Assembly: GCF_009362815.1 (NCBI RefSeq)
Contig: NZ_WHNX01000010.1
Span: forward strand, 54,627-118,626
Source of the DNA: Alkalibaculum sporogenes
Lineage (GTDB): Bacteria > Bacillota > Clostridia > Eubacteriales > Alkalibacteraceae
Direction of reading: 5' to 3'
Length of the DNA stretch: 64,000 nt
Each line of letters starts with the position of its first letter. Positions within the stretch are counted from its first letter, which is position 1. A model generated the notes under the pieces. It ran no database searches, was not told the origin of the DNA, and was given only the letters and a program-made list of their open reading frames with translations. Both the position numbers and the translations under genes were made by a program. This document shows positions 16,331-24,311 of this stretch, piece by piece.

Positions 16331-17929
16331 ATGATTGATTTATTATGGATTATTTTACTTCCTATTATCATAGCAGCTTTTTCTATGATACTACCTATAA
16401 AGTTATCAAAGTACATAATAGTCATTATGCAGATATGTTTGGTAATCATTGCATTTATCAATTTTGCTTATGTAAGAGTTAATGGAATAGTATTACAAAG
16501 TATAGGTGATTGGCCTAGTAATGTATCAATCACATTAAGAGCTGATTTACTTGCTACTGTAATGGTACTATTAACGGTGATTTTATTTTTAGCAATGGTC
16601 TTGTATAACACTAAACAAAAATACTTAAATAACTTATTCCTATTTTTGTTTAGCGTATTAGAAGGATTAATTATAGCATTATTCTTATCAAATGATTTAT
16701 TTAATGTATTTGTATTGATTGAGGTTGCAACAGTTGTAATTAGCGTACTAATTATGTTTAAAAAAGATAGTCAGTCAATATATGATGGTATGCTATATCT
16801 ACTTATAAATGTTGTTGCCATGTCTTTTTTCTTATTAGGAGTAGGTATGTTGTACAAGGCATTAGGTGTGATTGATCTATTCGGTATAGAGTCTGCTGTA
16901 AGCCGCTTAGATAGTGCTGATAGTATTATACTGCCTTATGCTTTTATAATAACAGCAGTGAGTCTTAAAGCTGCATTAATGCCTTTATTTAGTTGGTTAC
17001 CTAGAGCACACGGAACACCTAGTGCTCCATCGGTAATATCAGCAGTACTTTCTGGACTGTATGTAAAAAGTGGCATCTATTTATTTATAAGAATTCAAGA
17101 CGCATTTGCTTCTCAGATCGACACATCTGAGTATTTTTTGATAATGGGTTTTATAACTGCGGTAGTAGGATTTATCCTTGCAACTGCTCAGAAGGATATA
17201 AAACTAATTTTAGCTTATGGTACAGTATCTCAGATTGGGCTTATTATGATGGGCCTCAACATGAACCATATTGAGACAACGTGGGGAGCAATTTATCATA
17301 TTGTGAATCATGCTTTTTTTAAGTCTGCGCTTTTCCTCACAGCAGGAATGATTATAGATGAATATAAAACTAGAGATGTTTATAAAATAAGAGGCGTTTT
17401 TAAGAGAATGCCTATTGTATCGATTGCTTCTATATTTGCTATTTTGGGAGTTACAGGGGCGCCTCTCTTTAACGGCAGCATATCAAAATATTTAATAGCA
17501 TATGGCACTAGTGGAAGTTGGGCTGAGTATGGTTTATTGTTTATAAATTTAGGTACTATTATATATATTGTTAAGTACTCACAAATGTTTTTCGGATTAG
17601 ATACAGGTATAAGATGTAGAAGTGATTTTTATAGAAATACAGTAGTTTTCGTATTAGGAATTATATGTTTCATAGGTGGAATATTTGGCGAAAAATCCAT
17701 AGAATTTCTTTTTGATGTAAAAATGCCTGTAGACCCTCTTCTATATGGTACAAAAGCTATTATCTTTATTATAACTTTATTTATTGGTATTTTGATATAT
17801 CATGGTTTCCTAATAAATAGTAAGTTTTTGAGTAAATTAAATAAGTTTGAATTAAGTTTTAATGAAGTTTGCCTAACTTTGACTTTATTTTTTTCATTCA
17901 CTCTTGTATATTTAAAAATAACTCAATAA
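16331..17929 (+). CDS. mrpD: Mrp-type antiporter subunit D (NuoM/N-like)
   Basis: The 532-residue protein has about 14 transmembrane helices and the complex-I antiporter-like core. It has a conserved glutamate in VLIEVATVVI, LKAALMPLFSWLPRAHGTPSAPSVIS near residue 215 carrying the essential Lys, and YHIVNHAFFKSALFLTAG near residue 330. It is the only large NuoL/M/N homologue in the operon. A full MrpA is missing, so the complex resembles the archaeal and Thermotoga Mbh/Mrp modules. No hydrogenase or ferredoxin-oxidoreductase subunit is attached to the operon, so it is either a stand-alone antiporter or has partners elsewhere. Confidence 0.95.
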   Translation: MIDLLWIILLPIIIAAFSMILPIKLSKYIIVIMQICLVIIAFINFAYVRVNGIVLQSIGDWPSNVSITLRADLLATVMVLLTVILFLAMVLYNTKQKYLNNLFLFLFSVLEGLIIALFLSNDLFNVFVLIEVATVVISVLIMFKKDSQSIYDGMLYLLINVVAMSFFLLGVGMLYKALGVIDLFGIESAVSRLDSADSIILPYAFIITAVSLKAALMPLFSWLPRAHGTPSAPSVISAVLSGLYVKSGIYLFIRIQDAFASQIDTSEYFLIMGFITAVVGFILATAQKDIKLILAYGTVSQIGLIMMGLNMNHIETTWGAIYHIVNHAFFKSALFLTAGMIIDEYKTRDVYKIRGVFKRMPIVSIASIFAILGVTGAPLFNGSISKYLIAYGTSGSWAEYGLLFINLGTIIYIVKYSQMFFGLDTGIRCRSDFYRNTVVFVLGIICFIGGIFGEKSIEFLFDVKMPVDPLLYGTKAIIFIITLFIGILIYHGFLINSKFLSKLNKFELSFNEVCLTLTLFFSFTLVYLKITQ

Positions 17930-17991
17930 GTTATATTAATATCATAATCTATATCTAAAAACAAATTGGTATATATAGTATCTGAGTTATC

Positions 17992-18020
17992 AAAAGCAAA
18001 CTCGTGAAAGGCGCTTTTTT
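17992..18020 (+). terminator. Weak terminator after mrpD
   Basis: AAAAGC (17992-17997) and GCTTTTTT (18013-18020) form a short stem ending in a T-run. It is the only candidate in the 197-bp gap. Confidence 0.4.
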
Positions 18021-18126
18021 AGGGTTATTTAACAATAATATCTATAGTATAAACTGATCAATTAAAGTGAATTCTATAGTGTATAGTAAATAATAACGAT
18101 ATTAATGTAAAAGGAAAGGTGAAGCT

Positions 18127-19134
18127 GTGAGAAAAAAGATTTGTATAATTCATACGGGTGGAACAATTGGAATGACAATGTCAGAAAATGGTTATACGCC
18201 CCAAAAGGGATTTATGGAAACAGCTCTTTCAAAAATTCACGATTTAAATTCTAAAGAAATGCCAGAATATGATTTAATTGAGTACGATCCTTTACTAGAC
18301 TCTACTAATATTACCGTAAAAGTATGGATGAAAATAGCTCGTGATATTGAAGAAAGATACGATATGTACCATGGTTTTGTTATTTTACACGGAACTGATA
18401 CTATGGCATATACAGCATCTGCTCTTTCATTTATGTTAGATGGGTTGTCTAAACCAATTATTTTTACTGGAGCGCAGATACCTTTATCTGAGATAAGAAA
18501 TGATGGAAGAGATAATCTTATAACTGCATTAATTTTAGCGGCAAATTACGATATTCCTGAAGTATGCATATTTTTTGAAAACAAGTTATTTAGAGGAAAT
18601 CGTACTACTAAAGTAAGCGCGGATGAATTATTTGCTTTCGACTCGCCTAATTATTCTCCTCTTGCAGAAGTTGGAGTGAATATAAACTTAAATGAAAAAC
18701 TTATCCGAAAACCTGGTAATAGCTTAAAAGTATGCACATTTGAGAAACATCAAATTGCAGTATTAAAAATATTCCCTGGTATTGAATTAGAAGTATTTAA
18801 TAACATTATGACGCCAAATCTTAAGGGTATTGTTATTGAAACTTTTGGTGCAGGAAATATACCTAAGATTGGTGGCGTTCTAGATGGTATATTAAAAAAG
18901 GCAATGGAAAACAAAACAGTAATTGTCGTTTGTACAGAATGTTTAAGAGGTTCAGCTACAATGGGTCAATATGAATCAAGCAATGGATTATCAAAAGCAG
19001 GAACTGTTAGTGGATATGATATGACTATAGAGGCAGCTGTGACAAAACTTGACTATTTACTGAGCTTGAATTGTGATTTAAATACTGTTAAGGAACTCAT
19101 GGGCAAAAATTTAAGAGGTGAATTAGAAAATTAA
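18127..19134 (+). CDS. ansA: L-asparaginase (type I, cytoplasmic)
   Basis: The 335-residue enzyme converts asparagine to aspartate and ammonia. The two active-site threonine motifs are present: IIHTGGTIGM at residue 7 and VILHGTDTMAYTASAL near residue 88. FTGAQIPLSEIRNDGRDN follows. There is no signal peptide, consistent with the cytoplasmic type I enzyme. It starts at GTG 18127 behind AAAGGAAAGGTG. It is monocistronic. Confidence 0.94.
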   Translation: MRKKICIIHTGGTIGMTMSENGYTPQKGFMETALSKIHDLNSKEMPEYDLIEYDPLLDSTNITVKVWMKIARDIEERYDMYHGFVILHGTDTMAYTASALSFMLDGLSKPIIFTGAQIPLSEIRNDGRDNLITALILAANYDIPEVCIFFENKLFRGNRTTKVSADELFAFDSPNYSPLAEVGVNINLNEKLIRKPGNSLKVCTFEKHQIAVLKIFPGIELEVFNNIMTPNLKGIVIETFGAGNIPKIGGVLDGILKKAMENKTVIVVCTECLRGSATMGQYESSNGLSKAGTVSGYDMTIEAAVTKLDYLLSLNCDLNTVKELMGKNLRGELEN

Positions 19135-19283
19135 TCTATTAGTACTTTCACTAATTAATAGTCATAGTCTTGCCTTAAGTTAATTGTTAATAGATATTAC
19201 TCCGATTTTGAGAGGATTGATTACAAGCTTTAATAAGAAATAAAGTTAAAAGTAAATACAATAAAATAAATATCGATCAATTA

Positions 19284-19319
19284 AAGAGAGAACGTATATG
19301 ATTTTTTATATGTCCTCTC
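19284..19319. terminator. Terminator between ansA and fapA
   Basis: The imperfect hairpin GAGAG..GTATA / TATAT..CCTCTC lies between the convergent genes with A/T runs in the loop region. Confidence 0.45.
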
Positions 19320-19338
19320 ATGTGAAGATTATTATAGA

Positions 19339-21204
19339 TTAATTTCGAATAGTAACAATATCTTGTTTTACGTTGTTTATATAGACAACTGCTCCTGGAT
19401 AAAAGTTTCCTTCTACAATTCCATCTTCTTTAAGTACTTTACATTCTGTATATATTTCACCAGTAGTACCAACAATCCCTGCTTTAATTTTTGAACCAGC
19501 AATTATAGTTCCGCCTTTAACAACACCTACAGGATTTGTATAGTTTATTTCATTTTGTGCAACCATATTAGTTTGATATGAACCTTTGCCAGTAATAATT
19601 ATATCCCCACAGGAATTTAAATCACAACTTTGAGCATAAGCTATAGTCAGGTTAATAGTTTCTTCTGGTAACACTACAATTTCATCTAAAAATTCTGCCA
19701 ACTCATTATAAAAAGATAATAACATTTTAAAGCCCACTTCCTTTAATAAAGATATCTGTATAAGAGAGTTTTTTAAGTTTTTAATTAGATTATCAATCTT
19801 AAAGCAGTCATTTTTGTCAAGTAATGAAGAAAGTTCATTTATACTCTTTATTTTATTCTCAATACTTTCTTTATATTGACATATAATATTTATTTTATCT
19901 TGTGGATTATTTGATGTATTAGCTTTAATTTTTCTAATCATAGTCATAATATTTTGGTTAATTTCAATAAAATAAGGACTAGCTAAATAAAGTTTGCTTT
20001 GTTCTATTCCTGCCTGTATTTTACAACTAATAGCTTTTCCATGGATTTGAACAGAATTTTCTGCAAAAATTTCAGCATTATAAGCTGAACCAGCTATTTC
20101 AATATTTCCAGTTGCACGAATTGATATCTCATCTAAAACATTACCTTTTGCTACTACATCTCCTTCAAAGTTTATATTACCCATTTCTTTACTTAAGTCA
20201 CCATTTACATATAGTACTGGAACTACAGTAATTATACCTTTTTTTAGATAAGGTCTACCTTTTATTGATGAGATAACCTTTGTATCATCTTCATCTAAAT
20301 ATGCACCTTCTCCAGCTTGAAGAATTATGTCTTTTACATTTTTAGGTTTTACTTCTTGGCCTGTCAAAGTAACACCAACAGTACCCATTATAGCAGCTTG
20401 TTTTTTATGTGCTAGTACTTCTCCTTTATTCACAATAGGCTCCATACCATCAGTGATGGTTTTTTCTAATAAGGAAGGGGAATATGTAACTTCTGCTGGT
20501 TGACTTTGTACTAACTCAATCCCTCGTGCAACAATTAAACTAGAGCTATTTGAATCAGAGACAAAAGTCTTAATACTATCAAGATCGATAAAATTTTCTT
20601 TTATATTAGCATTTTCTAATAAATCTAAACATTGTTGAACTGTGATTTCTTGAGGTGCAATCTCATTAAAACCTACTTCTATAAAACCATGATTCGTTTT
20701 TTCAATATCTTTCAAATAAAAAGTTTTTCCTTTTTTATGGACTACATTTAAAGTAGCAACCATTCTATCTTCCGAAAAAGACAGTGTAACATGATTAATA
20801 GGTTCTATATGATGAAAAGTAATGTCGATAATGTCATTTTCTTTTAAAGCAATACGAGAAGAGACTACCTTATCATTTACAGTTAAAGTGACATGTTCGT
20901 TATTTACATATAAAAGAGGCGAGTTGTCATCTTCTGAGGGGTTATGTACAGTTATTTTACCATCTTTGATAGATACATAGGAAGACGATTCATCGTATTG
21001 CAGAGCTGGTTCTTGCCTTTGCTGTGGTTCGTTTATAGCAGGATCATTGTCTAATAATGAAATTTCGTAAACCCCCATATTTTTAGACAACCATTTTTTC
21101 TTAGGACTTTGTATAGTTTTAATTGTGTAATTTCCATCTAGTAAAGTCATCTTAGTTTTAGCAATTTCTATTGCTTCTTTTTCACTACTGGCTTTTATCT
21201 TCAT
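19339..21204 (-). CDS. FapA family protein (DUF342)
   Basis: The 621-residue protein has an N-terminal Jag-N-like part (MKIKASSEKEAIEIAKTKM). A middle FapA region follows, and then a right-handed beta-helix of short Gly/Val/Ile repeats from about residue 265 (HKKQAAIMGTVGVTLTG, GDVVAKGNV, IEIAGSAYNAEIFAENSV). A helical segment interrupts the helix near residues 415-510, and the beta-helix resumes near GDIIITGKGSY. Length and layout fit FapA polymerisation-like proteins. The cellular role is poorly known. The c-di-GMP riboswitch in its leader links expression to c-di-GMP and so perhaps to envelope, motility or biofilm state. Confidence 0.88.
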   Translation of the reverse strand: MKIKASSEKEAIEIAKTKMTLLDGNYTIKTIQSPKKKWLSKNMGVYEISLLDNDPAINEPQQRQEPALQYDESSSYVSIKDGKITVHNPSEDDNSPLLYVNNEHVTLTVNDKVVSSRIALKENDIIDITFHHIEPINHVTLSFSEDRMVATLNVVHKKGKTFYLKDIEKTNHGFIEVGFNEIAPQEITVQQCLDLLENANIKENFIDLDSIKTFVSDSNSSSLIVARGIELVQSQPAEVTYSPSLLEKTITDGMEPIVNKGEVLAHKKQAAIMGTVGVTLTGQEVKPKNVKDIILQAGEGAYLDEDDTKVISSIKGRPYLKKGIITVVPVLYVNGDLSKEMGNINFEGDVVAKGNVLDEISIRATGNIEIAGSAYNAEIFAENSVQIHGKAISCKIQAGIEQSKLYLASPYFIEINQNIMTMIRKIKANTSNNPQDKINIICQYKESIENKIKSINELSSLLDKNDCFKIDNLIKNLKNSLIQISLLKEVGFKMLLSFYNELAEFLDEIVVLPEETINLTIAYAQSCDLNSCGDIIITGKGSYQTNMVAQNEINYTNPVGVVKGGTIIAGSKIKAGIVGTTGEIYTECKVLKEDGIVEGNFYPGAVVYINNVKQDIVTIRN

Positions 21205-21228
21205 GTTACACCCCTTTTATAATTTATC

Positions 21229-21356
21229 AAAAAATGAGGGTACCTTAAGGGCACCCTCGCAAGCGATTTTATTGTTAGTAGCTCGACGATCATATCGTAA
21301 TTTCGACTTAGACTCGTAGCTTTGCGTCACCATTTTTCAATAGTTTTGCCCATATA
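21229..21356 (-). promoter_or_regulatory. c-di-GMP-I (GEMM-I) riboswitch with terminator, upstream of fapA
   Basis: On the minus strand the leader reads GGGCAAA, then a short stem closed by a GAAA-type tetraloop (CTATT GAAA AATGG), then GACGCAAAGC and a later GTCTAAG. These are the conserved core of class I c-di-GMP aptamers in the right order and spacing (21285-21351). About 25 nt on, a GAGGGTGCC/GGTACCCTC hairpin (21236-21258) is followed by ATTTTTT, a rho-independent terminator that can serve as the expression platform. Whether c-di-GMP turns fapA on or off cannot be settled by eye. Confidence 0.88.
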
Positions 21357-21517
21357 TATATATTAACAGTTTTTAATAGATACGTAAACAATAGATTGTA
21401 ATTTTGTGGTTGAAAATGGTTATATACTTTAATTTACCGTGAGTACTGATTTTAATTATTTAATATAATATAATCATAATAGGTTAATAAAAAATATTAT
21501 TACAAGAAGGTGAAGCT

Positions 21518-22714
21518 TTGTTATACCGAAATATGGGCAATACAGACGAAAAAATATCTATTTTGGGATATGGATGTATGAGATTCCCTAGAAAGAATGG
21601 AAAAATTGATGAAGAGAGAGCTGAGAAGCAAGTAATTAAGGCTATAGAAAGCGGTGTGAATTATTTTGACACAGCTTATATTTATCCTGGAAGTGAAAAG
21701 GTATTAGGTAAGATACTTGAAAAAGGGTACAGAGACAAGGTAAAGATTGCTACAAAGTTACCACCTTATCTAGTACACTCTAGAAAAGATATGGACAAGA
21801 TTTTAGAAGCAGAGTTAATACGCCTAAGGACAGATTACATCGATTATTATTTAATACATGCTCTACCTGATATGGAAAGTTGGGTTAGATTCAAAGATTT
21901 AGGTGGATTAGAATTTTTGATAGAAGCTCAAGCTTCTGGCAAAGTAAAACATGTAGGTTTTTCATTTCATGGTAATGTAAAAAATTTTAAAAAAATTGTA
22001 GATGACTACCCATGGATATTTTGTCAAATACAGTATAATTACTTAGATGAAAACTATCAAGCAGGCAGGGAGGGGATGGAATATGCATCTCAAAAAGGCT
22101 TAGGTATCATAATTATGGAACCTCTAAGAGGTGGAATGTTAGTAAAAAAAATGCCTGATGAAGTGCAAAAGATATGGGATTGTAGTGTCGTAAAACGAAC
22201 TCCAGCAGAGTGGGCTTTAAAATGGATATGGAACCATCCGCAAGTTACAACTGTACTATCAGGAATGAATGTAGAAGCACATATAGAAGAAAATATAAAA
22301 ATTGCTCAAGTCGCTACGCCATTATCCCTTACAAAAGATGAATTAAAATTAGTGGAAAATGCTAAAAATGTATTTGATAAAAGCATGAAAATCGGTTGTA
22401 CAGGATGTGGTTATTGTATGCCGTGTCCTGTAGGCGTAGATATTCCTTCTTGCTTCGAGTTCTATAATGAGAAACATATGTTTGGAGGTTTTTCTATGTA
22501 TATGACTAATACGACAGGTATTACAGGAGGTAATCCAACCTATGCATCGTTATGTGTAGAGTGTGGTAAATGCGAGCAACATTGTCCACAGAATTTACCT
22601 ATACGCCAAAATCTCAAAGATGTTTCAAAAGATATGGAAGGATATATTATGAAATCTTTAGTTAAAGTTGCTAAATTATATTTTAATATTAAAAAGAGAA
22701 TGAATACAAAATAA
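21518..22714 (+). CDS. Aldo/keto reductase with C-terminal ferredoxin-type [4Fe-4S] motifs
   Basis: The 398-residue protein has residues 1-280 as a TIM-barrel aldo/keto reductase: MGNTDEKISILGYGCMRFP, the catalytic NYFDTAYIYPGSEKVLG, and HVGFSFHG. The C-terminal 110 residues contain CTGCGYCMPCPVGVDIP and CVECGKCEQHCPQNLPI, two clusters of Cys like those in bacterial-type ferredoxins. This fusion is common in anaerobes and suggests reduction of a carbonyl substrate with electrons from an iron-sulfur chain. It starts at TTG 21518 behind GAAGGTG. Confidence 0.92.
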   Translation: MLYRNMGNTDEKISILGYGCMRFPRKNGKIDEERAEKQVIKAIESGVNYFDTAYIYPGSEKVLGKILEKGYRDKVKIATKLPPYLVHSRKDMDKILEAELIRLRTDYIDYYLIHALPDMESWVRFKDLGGLEFLIEAQASGKVKHVGFSFHGNVKNFKKIVDDYPWIFCQIQYNYLDENYQAGREGMEYASQKGLGIIIMEPLRGGMLVKKMPDEVQKIWDCSVVKRTPAEWALKWIWNHPQVTTVLSGMNVEAHIEENIKIAQVATPLSLTKDELKLVENAKNVFDKSMKIGCTGCGYCMPCPVGVDIPSCFEFYNEKHMFGGFSMYMTNTTGITGGNPTYASLCVECGKCEQHCPQNLPIRQNLKDVSKDMEGYIMKSLVKVAKLYFNIKKRMNTK

Positions 22715-22859
22715 TTTCTTTCTTACGATCACGAGTCTTTATTTTATGATTAGAATAATCAACCTAGTTTGCTGAAATCAAAACTTTGCTATTATACTAG
22801 AATAACGCGTCTAAGACGCTTTCTTTGGAATAAATATTATTTAGTTAGGAGTTTTTTAA

Positions 22860-24191
22860 GTGGAAATAGTAAAATTAAAAGAAGAAATGATAATGTTCTT
22901 AGAGGATATGGGCATGGATTATCGTGAAATAGATTTTGAAGAAGAAACTAATATATTTATAAAACATATGGAAAATGGATTGGCAAAAAACAATTTAGAT
23001 TTAAAAATGATACCAACTTATATTGATCTTAATAGAGAAATTAAATTTGTTGAACCAATAATTGTTATAGATGCTGGAGGAACAAATTTTAGAAGGGCAT
23101 TAGTAAGCTTTAAGGAAGATGAAGTAATTATCGAAGAATTTCAAACTTTTTCAATGCCAGGTAGCAAAGGTGAAATAACAAAAACAGAATTCTTTGATAC
23201 AATTGTGAAATATATAGAACCTTTATTAAATAAGAGTACTGAAATTGGGTTTTGTTTTTCTTATCCTGTTGAAATTTTACCGAATGCAGATGGTAAAGTT
23301 TTGTCACTATCAAAAGAAGTAAAAGTAAAAGATATAGAGAATGTAAAATTAGGAGAAACATTACTTGAACACATTAAGAAGTACGGGTATAAAGAAAATA
23401 AAAAGGTTGTAATTTTAAACGATACTACAGCTGTTTTACTCAGTGGAATGAGTATATCTTCAAAAACAAGGTATCATTCATATATTGGACTTATATTAGG
23501 AACAGGAACTAATACATGTTATCAAGAGGAGAATAATAATATTTTAAAAGATCAATTAATATTAAAGAAAAAGGGAAAGACCATTATTAATATTGAATCT
23601 GGTGGTTACAATGGAGTTAATCGAGGAATAATAGATAAGATACTAGATAACAAAAGCAATAATCCAAATGAACAGCAGTTCGAAAAAATGATTTCAGGAG
23701 CATATCAAGGCATTTTAATCTTCGAAAGTATCAAAAAAGCTGGAGAGGATGGTTATATATCAAAAGAATTTTATCAAGGAATAAAAAATATACTAAACAT
23801 ATCATCTAAAGATGTCTCTGATTTTCACAATAGTCCTTACTCAAAGGACAATGTTATTAGTGAGCTTCTAGATATGTATGGTACAGAAGAAGATAGAATA
23901 AAGATGTTTTATTTAATAGATTTTCTAATAGAGAGAGCTGCAAAATTACTAGTGATAAATATCAAAGCAATAATAAAACACACAAATGCAGGAAGAAATC
24001 CATGTCAGCCAGTTTGTATAAGCGTTGATGGTTCTGCATTTTATGGTTCTCAATTATTTATGAGCAAGTTTGATTATTATGTTAAAAAGTATATTAATAA
24101 CGAAGGTTACTATGTAAAACGTATTAAAGTTGAAGATGGTATTTTAATTGGTGCAGCAAAAAGTGTATTGATTAGTAAGGATAACCGATAA
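22860..24191 (+). CDS. Hexokinase of the eukaryote-like (hexokinase_1/2) family
   Basis: The 443-residue protein has the actin-fold sugar kinase elements: phosphate-1 loop VIDAGGTNFRRALVSF near residue 65, the catalytic-base region VILNDTTAVLLSG near residue 182 (NDT), phosphate-2 loop LGTGTNTCY near residue 215, and ISVDGSAFYGS near residue 390. The order and length match the two-domain hexokinase family of eukaryotes. Most bacteria instead use ROK or Glk glucokinases. It should phosphorylate glucose or related hexoses with ATP. The GTG start at 22860 follows TTAGGAG. It is monocistronic. Confidence 0.87.
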   Translation: MEIVKLKEEMIMFLEDMGMDYREIDFEEETNIFIKHMENGLAKNNLDLKMIPTYIDLNREIKFVEPIIVIDAGGTNFRRALVSFKEDEVIIEEFQTFSMPGSKGEITKTEFFDTIVKYIEPLLNKSTEIGFCFSYPVEILPNADGKVLSLSKEVKVKDIENVKLGETLLEHIKKYGYKENKKVVILNDTTAVLLSGMSISSKTRYHSYIGLILGTGTNTCYQEENNNILKDQLILKKKGKTIINIESGGYNGVNRGIIDKILDNKSNNPNEQQFEKMISGAYQGILIFESIKKAGEDGYISKEFYQGIKNILNISSKDVSDFHNSPYSKDNVISELLDMYGTEEDRIKMFYLIDFLIERAAKLLVINIKAIIKHTNAGRNPCQPVCISVDGSAFYGSQLFMSKFDYYVKKYINNEGYYVKRIKVEDGILIGAAKSVLISKDNR

Positions 24192-24233
24192 TGCATATAT
24201 AATATAGGATAAATTTAAATTAATAGAAGAGTA

Positions 24234-24290
24234 TTGACATGAAGGGCGTAGTCATATACTATATTATACTATATGACTGACCGGTCGGTC
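24234..24290 (+). promoter_or_regulatory. RND operon promoter with two palindromes (TetR operator candidate)
   Basis: TTGACA (24234-24239) is the -35. TACTAT or TATACT lies downstream at 17 or 15 bp. A 29-bp near-palindrome spans 24250-24278 (arms AGTCATATA and TATATGACT-like). It is followed by the GC-rich palindrome GACTGACCGGTCGGTC at 24275-24290, which has the form of many TetR-family operators. Binding there would cover the -10 and the start of transcription. The TetR gene at the end of the operon is the natural ligand-responsive repressor. Confidence 0.65.
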
Positions 24291-24311
24291 GGGTGAAGGA
24301 GGTAGGAAAGA

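Noticed and set aside
8521..17929. Idea that hydCBA and the Mrp/Mbh operon form one membrane-bound hydrogenase
   Set aside because: They are separated by two terminators, a minus-strand gene and a monocistronic flavoprotein. HydA is a soluble [FeFe] enzyme, while Mbh uses [NiFe] subunits.
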